This document shows positions 19,723-27,681 of a DNA stretch of 64,000 nt, piece after piece (position 1 is the stretch's first letter; the number at the start of each line of letters is the position of its first letter). The notes beneath the pieces are model-generated. The model worked only from the letters and a program-made list of their open reading frames with translations, ran no database searches and was not told the origin of the DNA. Both the position numbers and the translations under genes were made by a program. The DNA is taken from positions 3,534,001-3,598,000 of the forward strand of contig NZ_CP040428.1 in the NCBI RefSeq assembly GCF_005671395.1. The letters run 5' to 3'. The stretch is from Jejubacter calystegiae. Lineage in GTDB: Bacteria > Pseudomonadota > Gammaproteobacteria > Enterobacterales > Enterobacteriaceae.

Positions 19723-21987
19723 ATGACAATTTTAGAAACTCAGGCAGAAGTGACGGATAGCAATATTGTGCCAGCAGCCAATGACGAAATCCCTGGCGTA
19801 AAGGCCTCCCGAGGGGGAGGTCCGGCTCAGGCTATTCAGAGTGCGTTACGTTTGTTCGACGTACGCCTGACTTTAACCGAACTGGTATCGGGCATGTCCC
19901 GTTGTCCTGAATCCTTTGAGGAGCAAAGACAGTGGGCGATCCTGGCCGTACAGCGCCGCGGCATGGTTGCCGTATGGCAAAAAATGTCTCTGGCTGATAT
20001 CCGATCTTTTCTGCTGCCCGCCGTGATCCGCCTGGAAAGTGGCTATGCGGTATTAACACACTATGATGCCAGCAAGTGTAGCGTGATTATCCCGGAAGTC
20101 AGCGATCGACCGGTTGAAATTGAAACCGACAAGCTGGTACAGGAATATGGCGGTGAACTATTACTGATTCGCCCCCAGTCACATATGGATCACCGTGCCG
20201 ACGATCTGGTTAAAGTTAGCGGTAGGCACTGGTTCTGGCACACGCTGTGGGGATTCAAGCGCTATATCGTCGAGGCGGCTGCACTGTCGGTGGTGATCAA
20301 TATTCTGGTGCTGGCCATGTCGATCTTTACGATGACCGTTTATAACCGGGTACTGCCTAATCAGACTTACGTCACGCTCTGGACCATGGCTATTGGCGTT
20401 GCCATTGCGCTGTTATTCGAATTTGGCGCGCGTCTGGCTCGCTCCTGGATCACCGATCGCGCCGGTAAAAAGATCGATCTGTTGCTCGGCGCCAGAATTT
20501 TCCGCCATGTACTGGAAGGCAAAATGGCAAACCGGGCGCAGTCGAACGGTGCTTTTGGCAATGTGATGCAGAGCTTTGAAACGGTGCGCGATCTTTCGAC
20601 TTCCGCGGCGCTCACTACCGTGGCCGATCTGCCCTTTGTGTTGTTATTTCTGGTGGTGATTCACCTGGTGGCCGGGCCTTTGGTCTGGTGCGTGCTGATG
20701 ATTTTACTGGTCATTGTTGCCATGGTGCTATTGATGCAGATCCCGCTTAAACGCCATGCAGAAGAGTCGATGAAAATCGGCAGCAACCGCTACGGTCTGG
20801 TCATTGAAACGCTGGATAATCTGGAAACGATTAAGGCATTACGGGCTGAAAACCTGGTTTCCGCCAAGCATGATATTGCCAGCGTTAAGCTTTCCGGCGT
20901 GGCGATGAAATCGCGCTTTCTGTCCAGTATGGGAGCCGGCGCCATCCAGACCACTCAGCAGTTCGGCACGGTGATACTGCTGCTATGGGGCGTTTATCTG
21001 GTCGGAGACGGCACGATTTCGATGGGCGGTATTATTGCGACAATGACCCTGATGGGGCGCGCCGTTACACCCATCGCCACCCTGGCTGCGTTGGGGTTAC
21101 GTATTCAGCAGGCCCGTACCTCGCTGACTATCCTGAATAAACTGATGCAGACGCCGACCGAACGGGAAGATGATAAGGTTTACGTCCAACTGCCTCAGGG
21201 CAGTCAGAGCGAAATCGAATGCCGTAATCTGAGCTTTAACTACCAGCCGGGACTGCCCGCCGTTATCGAACATCTCGATCTACGCTTGCGGCACGGGGAG
21301 CGGGTGGCGATTCTGGGGAAAATGGGAAGCGGGAAATCGTCGCTGCTGCGTCTGTTGGTGGGGCTATATCAGCCGGAGCAGGGTGAAATTTGCGTCAGCG
21401 GTGTGGATATCCGGCAGATAGCGCCTGCGGAGCTACGTTCGCGTATCGCTCTTGTGAACCAGGAGCCGCGCCTGATGTTTGGCACCCTGCGTGATAACCT
21501 GCTGATGGGGGCGCCTCATGCCAGTGACGCCGAAATGATGCGCGTTGCGTCGCTGACCGGCGTCAGCGATATCGTCGCTCGTCATCCCATGGGGTACGGC
21601 ATGCCGATAGGTGAAAAAGGGGAGACCCTGTCCGGCGGACAGAAGCAGGCTATAGCTCTGGCGCGAGCCCTGTTGGCGCAGCCGGATGTGCTGCTGCTGG
21701 ATGAACCGACCTCCGGAATGGATATGGGATCCGAACGTACGGTGCTCCAGGCACTGAAACCGGTGATGGAAGGGCGCACCGTTGTTATCGTCACGCACCG
21801 TCCGGCTATTCTCCATTATGTCGATCGTATCGTGGTGATGGATGACGGATTGAAAGTGGCCGACGGCCCGAAAGATGAAATTATACGCTTACTGAACACG
21901 GGCCAGATACCTGCGGCCTCCGTGGTGCGTGCGGCGGCAAAACCGCAGTCAGTGATACAGATGGAAGAGGAGCGACAGGATGTTTAA
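19723..21987 (+). CDS. Type I secretion ABC exporter with C39-like domain (LapB/BapC type)
   Basis: Protein of 754 residues that energises export of the adhesin across the inner membrane. The first 150 or so residues are a C39 peptidase-like domain; the usual catalytic Cys position is not a Cys (AIQSALRLFDVRLT), so it should bind substrate rather than cleave it. Several membrane segments lie roughly between residues 185 and 440. The C-terminal ATPase has Walker A GKMGSGKSS, signature LSGGQKQ, Walker B VLLLDEPT and the His of VTHR. The start ATG has AGGGAC upstream. Its stop overlaps the start of the adaptor gene by 8 bp, so the two are translationally coupled. Confidence 0.93.
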   Translation: MTILETQAEVTDSNIVPAANDEIPGVKASRGGGPAQAIQSALRLFDVRLTLTELVSGMSRCPESFEEQRQWAILAVQRRGMVAVWQKMSLADIRSFLLPAVIRLESGYAVLTHYDASKCSVIIPEVSDRPVEIETDKLVQEYGGELLLIRPQSHMDHRADDLVKVSGRHWFWHTLWGFKRYIVEAAALSVVINILVLAMSIFTMTVYNRVLPNQTYVTLWTMAIGVAIALLFEFGARLARSWITDRAGKKIDLLLGARIFRHVLEGKMANRAQSNGAFGNVMQSFETVRDLSTSAALTTVADLPFVLLFLVVIHLVAGPLVWCVLMILLVIVAMVLLMQIPLKRHAEESMKIGSNRYGLVIETLDNLETIKALRAENLVSAKHDIASVKLSGVAMKSRFLSSMGAGAIQTTQQFGTVILLLWGVYLVGDGTISMGGIIATMTLMGRAVTPIATLAALGLRIQQARTSLTILNKLMQTPTEREDDKVYVQLPQGSQSEIECRNLSFNYQPGLPAVIEHLDLRLRHGERVAILGKMGSGKSSLLRLLVGLYQPEQGEICVSGVDIRQIAPAELRSRIALVNQEPRLMFGTLRDNLLMGAPHASDAEMMRVASLTGVSDIVARHPMGYGMPIGEKGETLSGGQKQAIALARALLAQPDVLLLDEPTSGMDMGSERTVLQALKPVMEGRTVVIVTHRPAILHYVDRIVVMDDGLKVADGPKDEIIRLLNTGQIPAASVVRAAAKPQSVIQMEEERQDV

Positions 21988-23251
21988 TAAAAAGCGCCGC
22001 ACGCCAACCACGGAGATCGCCCGTACCGATGCGAAGTACGATTTTGACCATATTACCGCCAGCGAGCTTGTCAGGGCGGCCGGAAACGATCGCTGGGAAG
22101 GGTGGTTATTTATTACCTGGGGGGCGGTGGCGTTGATTGCGGCCGTTATTACCTGGTCCGCCTTTTGTCATATTGAAGAGGTTACCACCGGCTCGGCCCA
22201 GATTGTACCCAGTTCCCGGGAACAGGTGTTGCAAAGTCTTGAAGGCGGAATCCTGCAAGAGATGCTGGTCCGGGAAGGGGATACGGTTGAGAAGGGACAA
22301 ATCGTTGCCCGGATCGATCCGACCCGTGCCGAAGCGTCATTTCGGGAAAGTGCTAACCGTATGCTGGCTCTGGAAGCCCAGGCCGCTCGTCTGCTGGCCG
22401 AATCATCCGGTACTGCGCTTGTTTTTCCGGATAATGTTAAGGCCGTTCCGGAGCTGGTACAGCGGGAAACCGACGCCTGGAATTTGCGTAAACAGGCGCT
22501 GGATGAATCCATTGCCGGTTACGTGAAAAGCGAATCGCTGATTGAAAAAGAGCTGAAGATGGCCCGCCAGTTGGCGGCGAAATCGCTGCTGTCCAATACC
22601 GAGGTGTTAAAACTCGAACGCCAGGCGAATGATGCTGAACTACAAATCACCGAACGTAAAAATCGCTACCGCAGCGAAGCAAATGATGAGTTGTCGAAAG
22701 TGAACGTCGAACTAAGTAGCCTTGAGGAGACGGCTCTGGGACGCCAGGATACCCTGGAGCGTACCGAGTTGCGCTCTTCGGTGCGCGGCGTGGTGAATAA
22801 TATTCGGATCAACACTATCGGTGGCGTCATTCAGCCGGGAGCGGAAATTATGGAAGTAACGCCGCTGAACGACAAGCTATTAGTGGAGACCAAAATCAGG
22901 CCTCAGGACGTGGCGTTTCTGGCTCCGGGCCAGGAAGCGGTAGTGAAAATTTCGGCCTATGACTATTCCATATATGGTGGGCTGAAAGGGCGGGTTGAGA
23001 ATATCAGTCCGGGTGCATTGAAAGATGAAGAGAGTCGGGTACAGAAGAAAGGTGGCTCAGGTGCCGATGATACCTATTATCGCGTTATGGTCCGAACTGA
23101 AAGCAACACTTTAACCAAGGCGGGAAGCCGTAAACTACACGTGATACCTGGAATGACCGCCACCGTGGATATCCGTACCGGAGAAAAAAGTCTGCTGAGC
23201 TATATGCTACGACCCTTACTGCGGGTACAGGAGGCTTTCCGGGAAAAATAA
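21980..23251 (+). CDS. HlyD-family periplasmic adaptor of the adhesin exporter
   Basis: Membrane fusion protein of 423 residues linking the ABC exporter to the outer-membrane factor. A single membrane segment lies at about residues 44-66, followed by a lipoyl-like half motif (VLQSLEGGILQEMLVREGDTV), a long coiled-coil hairpin with heptad-like Glu/Lys/Leu content (about 100-270), the second half lipoyl motif (RSSVRGVVNNIRI) and the conserved end VIPGMTATVDIRTGEKS. The ATG at 21980 sits inside the last codons of the ABC gene with GGAG upstream. It is the last gene of the operon and is followed by a strong hairpin. Confidence 0.93.
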   Translation: MFNKKRRTPTTEIARTDAKYDFDHITASELVRAAGNDRWEGWLFITWGAVALIAAVITWSAFCHIEEVTTGSAQIVPSSREQVLQSLEGGILQEMLVREGDTVEKGQIVARIDPTRAEASFRESANRMLALEAQAARLLAESSGTALVFPDNVKAVPELVQRETDAWNLRKQALDESIAGYVKSESLIEKELKMARQLAAKSLLSNTEVLKLERQANDAELQITERKNRYRSEANDELSKVNVELSSLEETALGRQDTLERTELRSSVRGVVNNIRINTIGGVIQPGAEIMEVTPLNDKLLVETKIRPQDVAFLAPGQEAVVKISAYDYSIYGGLKGRVENISPGALKDEESRVQKKGGSGADDTYYRVMVRTESNTLTKAGSRKLHVIPGMTATVDIRTGEKSLLSYMLRPLLRVQEAFREK

Positions 23252-23259
23252 CGGGAAAT

Positions 23260-23293
23260 GCCTGGTGTGGCAGAGGCCACGCCAGGCGATTTT
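23260..23293. terminator. Terminator after the type I secretion operon
   Basis: A 12-bp stem (GCCTGGTGTGGC with GCCACGCCAGGC, one G-U pair) and a 4-base AGAG loop begin 8 bases after the adaptor stop codon. GATTTTCG follows on the plus strand. It also lies just beyond the stop codon of the small minus-strand gene at 23298-23438, so it may serve both converging transcripts. Confidence 0.75.
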
Positions 23294-23297
23294 CGTA

Positions 23298-23438
23298 TCA
23301 GATCTTACAGGCGTCACCACAGTCGTCATCGGCAACGATAGCCTGCGCTTTTTTGTCCGCCTCTTCCAGACGTTCAGCATTACGCTCTTCTGCTTCTTCC
23401 AGTCCGCTAATGACCAGATTGTCGAGATCGATTTCCAT
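23298..23438 (-). CDS. Acidic 46-residue small protein, unknown function
   Basis: The frame runs ATG to TGA for 46 residues, beginning MEIDLDNLVI and ending DDDCGDACKI. The middle is a Glu/Ala/Arg-rich stretch likely to form one helix, and both cysteines are in the last seven residues. AGGTGA lies five bases before the ATG, and a TATAAT lies about 40 bases upstream of the start. It converges with the secretion operon and sits between it and the tRNA genes. I do not recognise the family. Possibilities are a small regulatory or metal-binding protein, or a peptide precursor with an acidic leader and a Cys-containing tail. The Shine-Dalgarno and promoter signals argue that it is real. Confidence 0.6.
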   Translation of the reverse strand: MEIDLDNLVISGLEEAEERNAERLEEADKKAQAIVADDDCGDACKI

Positions 23439-23475
23439 AAATCACCTGTAGTCAGTTCAGTTTCACTTCGGGTCG

Positions 23476-23504
23476 ATTATAGGGGAAAACGGCCGTTACG
23501 CCAG
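23476..23504 (-). promoter_or_regulatory. Candidate promoter of the 46-residue small gene
   Basis: On the minus strand a perfect TATAAT (plus 23476-23481) lies about 40 bases before the ATG. The -35 region at 17-bp spacing (CTGGCG) is poor, so activity may need an activator or be weak. Confidence 0.35.
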
Positions 23505-23551
23505 CGGATGCCGATTCAATCGCGGGGAAAACGAACGGAAAACTAAGGAGT

Positions 23552-23584
23552 AAAACGCGAGGATGCACCTGAAATGGTGCGTCC
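23552..23584 (-). terminator. Terminator formed with the 3' end of the second tRNA-Val
   Basis: On the minus strand GGACGCACC, the tRNA acceptor end plus part of CCA, can pair with GGTGCATCC six bases further on (nine pairs, one G-U), followed by TCGCGTTTT. The stem therefore reuses the 3' end of the mature tRNA. Folding of the tRNA competes with this hairpin, so it could be a terminator that is undone by processing. Confidence 0.5.
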
Positions 23585-23651
23585 GAGTGGACTCGAACCA
23601 CCGACCCCCACCATGTCAAGGTGGTGCTCTAACCAACTGAGCTACGGACGC
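23575..23651 (-). tRNA. valW: tRNA-Val (GAC), second of the pair
   Basis: A 77-nt cloverleaf with encoded CCA: acceptor GCGTCCG/CGGACGC, anticodon loop TTGACAT giving anticodon GAC, and T loop GTTCGAGTC. It matches the E. coli valVW pair and is transcribed after the other tRNA-Val with only three bases between them. The symbol is assigned by operon order. Its 3' end faces the adhesin/secretion locus. Confidence 0.96.
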
Positions 23652-23654
23652 GAA

Positions 23655-23731
23655 TGGTGCGTTCAATTGGACTCGAACCAACGACCCCCACCATGTCAAG
23701 GTGGTGCTCTAACCAACTGAGCTATGAACGC
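23655..23731 (-). tRNA. valV: tRNA-Val (GAC), first of the pair
   Basis: A 77-nt cloverleaf with encoded CCA: acceptor GCGTTCA/TGAACGC, anticodon GAC in TTGACAT, and T stem GTTGG/CCAAT. It is nearly identical to its neighbour except in the acceptor and T stems. The promoter at 23758-23786 lies directly upstream. Confidence 0.96.
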
Positions 23732-23757
23732 AATGCTGTAGGTGACAGCGGGGACGA

Positions 23758-23786
23758 ATATTAACGACAGCGATGGTGCCTGGCAA
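23758..23786 (-). promoter_or_regulatory. Promoter of the tRNA-Val pair
   Basis: On the minus strand TTGCCA (plus 23781-23786) is 17 bp from TAATAT (plus 23758-23763). A GC-rich discriminator (CGTCCCCGC) follows, as is usual for stringently controlled stable RNA promoters. The first tRNA begins 27 bases past the -10. Confidence 0.75.
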
Positions 23787-23848
23787 GGGGAAAATGATAA
23801 ATTTCCCGGGAAATTCACGCGATTGCTGACCAACTGCGCAATGCGTTG

Positions 23849-23872
23849 AAAAAACAGCCGCCCGCAGGCGGC
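23849..23872 (-). terminator. mdtK terminator
   Basis: On the minus strand the stem GCCGCC-TGCG-GGCGGC is followed by TGTTTTTTC, starting 10 bases after the mdtK stop codon. This is a typical intrinsic terminator that separates mdtK from the tRNA promoter. Confidence 0.85.
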
Positions 23873-23882
23873 CATTGATCGT

Positions 23883-25256
23883 TTAGCGTGCGGCGCGCTG
23901 CAAAATTAGCAGGGAAGGCTGACGCTGAAGCCAGCGGATGCGCAGGACCATCATAATGGCGGCGGCGGTCAGGCCAATAATAAAGCCAATCCAGAAACCG
24001 GCCGGCCCCATGGCCGGAACCACGAGATCCGTCAGGGCCAGCAGATAGCCGCTGGGCAGTCCCAGAATCCAGTAAGCGGTCAGCGTAATAAAGAAAATGG
24101 AGCGGGTATCTTTATAGCCACGCAGCACGCCGCTACCGATCACCTGGATAGAGTCGGAGATCTGGTAGACCGCCGCCAGTAACATCAGGTGGGAGGCTAA
24201 TGCCACCACTGCCGGGTTATCGTTATACAGCAGGGCGATGGGCTCGCGTAGCAGTATGGTAAACAGCGCGGTCATGCAGGCCATGATGATGCCGACGGCT
24301 ATTCCGGTCCAGGCTGAGGTGCGGGCATCCAGCGTCGACCCCTGACCCAGTCGGTAACCAACGCGAATCGTCACTGCCGCCGATAGCGACATCGGCAGGA
24401 CGAACATCAGCGAGCTGAAGTTAAGGGCAATCTGGTGCCCGGCCACATCGATAATGCCTAATGGCGAGACCAGCAGCGCCACCACGGCGAACAGCGTGAC
24501 TTCAAAAAACAGCGCCAGCGCAATGGGCAGCCCCAACTGCACCAGGCGCTTCAGAATTTGCCAGTCCGGCGCGCCAAAGCGTTCGGTATTGCGAATATCG
24601 CGCATCGAACGGGCGCGCTTCACCCAGCCCAGCATACACAGGAACATCACCCAATAGACCGCCGCGGTGGCCACGCCGCAGCCGACACCGCCCAGTTCCG
24701 GCATACCAAAGTGACCGTAAATAAAGATGTAGTTAACCGGAATATTGACCAGCAGGCCGATAAAGCCCATTACCATCCCAGGTTTGGTCTTTGCCAGTCC
24801 TTCGCACTGGTTACGGGCGACCTGGAAAAACAGATAGCCGGGGGCGCCGCACAGCAAGGCGCGCAGGTAGCTGACGGCTTTATCGGCCATCAGAGGGTCG
24901 ATGTTGTGCATGGCGTGAATGATATAGCCTGCGTTCCACAGCACCACCATCACCAGCACTGAAACCACGCCTGCCAGCCAGAACCCCTGGCGAACCTGGG
25001 ACGCTACGCGATCGCGACGGCCGGAACCGTTAAGCTGCGCCACCACTGGCGTTAACGCCAGTAGCAGGCCGTGCCCAAAGAGGATTGCCGGCAGCCAGAT
25101 AGAGGTACCGATAGCCACTGCCGCCATATCGGTAGCGCTGTAGCCGCCAGCCATCACGGTATCGACAAAGCCCATGGCGGTCTGAGCGACCTGGGCAAAG
25201 ATCACGGGGATAGCCAGAGCCAATAACTGACGCGCTTCGTTTAAGTACTTCTGCAC
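23883..25256 (-). CDS. mdtK: MATE-family multidrug efflux pump MdtK
   Basis: The protein has 457 residues, the same length as E. coli MdtK (NorM type), with twelve hydrophobic segments arranged as two MatE halves. It exports cationic drugs and fluoroquinolones in exchange for Na+ or H+ across the inner membrane. The N-terminus ([20 protein letters not shown]) and the position next to ribC and the tRNA-Val pair match E. coli. It is divergent from ribC. The E. coli neighbours on the far side of the tRNAs (ydhR and beyond) are replaced here by the adhesin locus. Confidence 0.96.
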   Translation of the reverse strand: MQKYLNEARQLLALAIPVIFAQVAQTAMGFVDTVMAGGYSATDMAAVAIGTSIWLPAILFGHGLLLALTPVVAQLNGSGRRDRVASQVRQGFWLAGVVSVLVMVVLWNAGYIIHAMHNIDPLMADKAVSYLRALLCGAPGYLFFQVARNQCEGLAKTKPGMVMGFIGLLVNIPVNYIFIYGHFGMPELGGVGCGVATAAVYWVMFLCMLGWVKRARSMRDIRNTERFGAPDWQILKRLVQLGLPIALALFFEVTLFAVVALLVSPLGIIDVAGHQIALNFSSLMFVLPMSLSAAVTIRVGYRLGQGSTLDARTSAWTGIAVGIIMACMTALFTILLREPIALLYNDNPAVVALASHLMLLAAVYQISDSIQVIGSGVLRGYKDTRSIFFITLTAYWILGLPSGYLLALTDLVVPAMGPAGFWIGFIIGLTAAAIMMVLRIRWLQRQPSLLILQRAAR

Positions 25257-25466
25257 GGAAACACCTGTATTATTGTTGTATAGAGAGACAAAAAGGCCGC
25301 CTGTGAAAGGCAGCCAGAAAAAAAGTGGGAATTTAGCCGGATATTGTAGCTGCTGTTGGCCATTAAGTCAGCGAAATAGTACCGGGTTATTGTGGATATC
25401 TGGCAACCTTTATTGCCAGCTGCTATGGTGATGGCCTTCTGTGCTATAGCGGCCTGCCTGCTCATG

Positions 25467-25472
25467 TATAAT
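25467..25472 (+). promoter_or_regulatory. Candidate -10 element of ribC
   Basis: A perfect TATAAT lies 48 bp upstream of the ribC ATG in the mdtK-ribC divergent region (25257-25519). No good -35 is visible at 16-18 bp. Nothing else in this 263-bp region can be named with confidence, and I see no FMN riboswitch. Confidence 0.45.
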
Positions 25473-25519
25473 TGCGGGACACGGCCTGCGTTTGCCGCAC
25501 GGCGTATCTGGAGTGAAAT

Positions 25520-26170
25520 ATGTTTACTGGTATTGTGCAGGGCACCGGTCGGGTGGTGTCCATCGAAGATAAAGACAACTTCCGCACCCACGTCGTCGAA
25601 CTGCCGGAAGCGTTACTACCGGGGCTTGAGACTGGCGCATCGGTGGCGAATAACGGCTGCTGTCTGACCGTTACTGCGATTAACGGCGCGCAGATCAGTT
25701 TCGATCTGATGAAAGAGACGTTGCGTTTGACCAATCTGGGCCAGCTGCAGGTAGGGGATAAGGTTAATCTGGAGCGGGCTGCGAAATTCGGCGATGAAAT
25801 AGGCGGCCATCTGATGTCCGGCCATATTATTACCACGGCTGAAATCGTTAAAGTGCTGACCTCGGAAAATAACCGCCAGGTGTGGTTTAAACCTCAGGAC
25901 CGTACTCTGATGAAATATATTCTGCACAAAGGTTTCATCGGTATTGATGGTATTAGCCTGACGGTGGGGGAAGTGACCAGCAGCCGCTTTTGCGTGCATC
26001 TGATTCCGGAAACGCTGCAACGTACGACCCTGGGGGCGAAAAAGCTGGGCGACAGCATTAATATTGAGATCGATCCGCAAACCCAGGCCATTGTTGATAC
26101 CGTCGAACGGGTGATGGCCAGCCGGGAAACGGCGATTGAAGCGGCATCAGAGCAGGCGCAGCAGGCCTGA
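25520..26170 (+). CDS. ribC: Riboflavin synthase alpha chain
   Basis: The protein has 216 residues (E. coli 213) and contains two lumazine-binding repeats, each starting with the MFTGIVQG or HLMSGHI type of motif. It catalyses dismutation of two 6,7-dimethyl-8-ribityllumazine molecules to riboflavin in the cytoplasm. The N-terminal [10 protein letters not shown] is the family hallmark. GGAG lies upstream of the ATG. It converges on cfa with a shared terminator. Some databases call this gene ribE. Confidence 0.96.
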   Translation: MFTGIVQGTGRVVSIEDKDNFRTHVVELPEALLPGLETGASVANNGCCLTVTAINGAQISFDLMKETLRLTNLGQLQVGDKVNLERAAKFGDEIGGHLMSGHIITTAEIVKVLTSENNRQVWFKPQDRTLMKYILHKGFIGIDGISLTVGEVTSSRFCVHLIPETLQRTTLGAKKLGDSINIEIDPQTQAIVDTVERVMASRETAIEAASEQAQQA

Positions 26171-26183
26171 TGCGCCTGTAGAT

Positions 26184-26219
26184 AAAAAAGCCCCCGGCGT
26201 TTGTGCCGGGGGCTTTTTT
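26184..26219. terminator. Bidirectional terminator between ribC and cfa
   Basis: The perfect stem GCCCCCGGC-GTTTGT-GCCGGGGGC is flanked by AAAAAA and TTTTTT. It lies between the converging genes, and its last bases overlap the cfa stop codon. Confidence 0.93.
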
Positions 26220-27366
26220 AGCGGGCAACCCGCAGGCCGTTTTCGATGCCGCGGCTGAACATTACCTGCCACAGCTGAATGTCGCGGGCGCGGAAGGCGC
26301 CGGCGCAGGCGTTCAGGTAATAGGTGAACATCCGCTTAAAGCGTTCGCTGTAATTGCTGGCGATCTCCGGCCAGGCGGCCTGGAAGCGCTCGAACCAGGC
26401 CATCAGCGTCTTATCGTAGTCGGCGCCGAAGTTATGCCAGTCTTCCATCACCAGTCGACCTTCGCTCGCTTCGGCGATGTGACGCACCGACGGCAGGCAG
26501 CCATTGGGAAAGATGTACTTGTTGATCCAGGGATCGACGTTGTGGTCGGTTCTGTTGGAGCCGATGGTATGTAGCAGGAACAGCCCGTCCGGCTTCAGGT
26601 TGCGGTCGACCACAGAAAAGTAGGTATCGTAGTTCTTCGGACCAACGTGTTCGAACATCCCCACCGAGACAATGCGGTCGAAGCGCTGGTCGAGATCGCG
26701 GTAATCCTGGAGCAGGATGGTGACATCCAGCCCCTCGCAGCGGGCCTGAGCCATCTTCTGCTGTTCGGCGGAGATTGTTACCCCGGTCATGGAGACGCCG
26801 TAATGACGCGCGGTGAATTCAGACAGGCCACCCCAGCCGCAGCCGATATCCAGCACTTTCATACCGGGGGCGAGCTGTAACTTTTCGCAGATCATCTTCA
26901 GCTTGGCCTGTTGAGCGTCCACCAGGTTGTCGGCCTCTTTCCAGTAACCGCAGGAGTATTGCATCCAGGGATCCAGCATCCGGCTAAACAGATCGTTGCC
27001 GAGATCGTAATGCTCTTTGCCGACGATCCACGCCCGTTTCTTGCTTTGCAGGTTGATCAGGCGGGCGGCGGCGATGCGCAACGTATCCTTAAGGTGGTGC
27101 GGCAGCTGATTTTCCAGGCCAGCGCGCAGAACTTTGGTAAAAAAGACATCGAGTCTGTCGCATTCCCACCAGCCGTCCATGTAACTTTCGCCCAGACCCA
27201 GCGAGCCTTCCTGTAATACACGCTTGAAGAAGTCGGGATTCTTAACCTGAATATCGCCCGGAGTGGCGCCATTTATGTTGATACCGGCCCGTCCGAGCAT
27301 TTCACTGGCGATGCGATACCACTCGCTGTCAGTGACGCTGGTTTCTTCTATACACGATGAACTCAT
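26218..27366 (-). CDS. cfa: Cyclopropane-fatty-acyl-phospholipid synthase
   Basis: The protein has 382 residues from MSSSCIEE, exactly the E. coli length. The in-frame ATGs at 27381 and 27378 would add five codons that E. coli lacks, and GGAGAAGG lies before the chosen ATG. The enzyme transfers a methylene group from S-adenosylmethionine to unsaturated acyl chains of membrane phospholipids in stationary phase. The SAM-binding motif VLDIGCGWGG is at about residues 172-181, and Cys, Glu and His residues of the active-site region (MFEHVGPKNY) are present. It is the last gene of the punC-cfa direction and has a long leader. Confidence 0.96.
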   Translation of the reverse strand: MSSSCIEETSVTDSEWYRIASEMLGRAGININGATPGDIQVKNPDFFKRVLQEGSLGLGESYMDGWWECDRLDVFFTKVLRAGLENQLPHHLKDTLRIAAARLINLQSKKRAWIVGKEHYDLGNDLFSRMLDPWMQYSCGYWKEADNLVDAQQAKLKMICEKLQLAPGMKVLDIGCGWGGLSEFTARHYGVSMTGVTISAEQQKMAQARCEGLDVTILLQDYRDLDQRFDRIVSVGMFEHVGPKNYDTYFSVVDRNLKPDGLFLLHTIGSNRTDHNVDPWINKYIFPNGCLPSVRHIAEASEGRLVMEDWHNFGADYDKTLMAWFERFQAAWPEIASNYSERFKRMFTYYLNACAGAFRARDIQLWQVMFSRGIENGLRVAR

Positions 27367-27530
27367 AGCCTTCTCCATCACCTATGTGCGATCGGGTCCA
27401 TTACAGCACTCACGCTATCAGAAAAAGCGTAGTCGCTATTTTGGCCTTGTGAGAATTCTCACGGAAAATCCGAGCGTCTGATAACCGACGTGAATAAAGA
27501 AAGGAGAAGTCTTCCTTGTAAGACCCTCAA

Positions 27531-27562
27531 ACAAGAGAAAACGGGGGCAGGGTGCTCCCGTT
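27531..27562 (-). other. Hairpin with T-rich tail inside the cfa leader
   Basis: On the minus strand AACGGGAGC pairs with GCCCCCGTT (one mismatch, loop ACCCT), followed by TTTCTCTTG. It lies downstream of the probable distal cfa promoter, so it could be a punC terminator, a cfa leader attenuator or both. In E. coli the long cfa leader is a target of the small RNA RydC. I see no RydC gene in this window. Confidence 0.5.
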
Positions 27563-27602
27563 AATACATAATATTTATGGTATTTATCCAGAGCTGTTTT
27601 TC

Positions 27603-27631
27603 AGTATATGCCTCTGATAAAAGTGATTCAA
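27603..27631 (-). promoter_or_regulatory. Distal cfa promoter
   Basis: On the minus strand TTGAAT (plus 27626-27631) is 17 bp from TATACT (plus 27603-27608). It would give a leader of about 230 nt, close to the roughly 210-nt distal transcript known for E. coli cfa. With the hairpin at 27531-27562 it accounts for most of the 315-bp cfa-punC gap. Confidence 0.6.
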
Positions 27632-27681
27632 TAAAAAATTGTTAGCGCCCTAATTAGAGGCGATTCTCATTATCCAGCCCG

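Noticed and set aside
23265..23546. Plus-strand GTG-started frame of 93 residues after the adaptor gene
   Set aside because: It runs through the terminator and antisense to the better supported 46-residue gene; no ribosome site.
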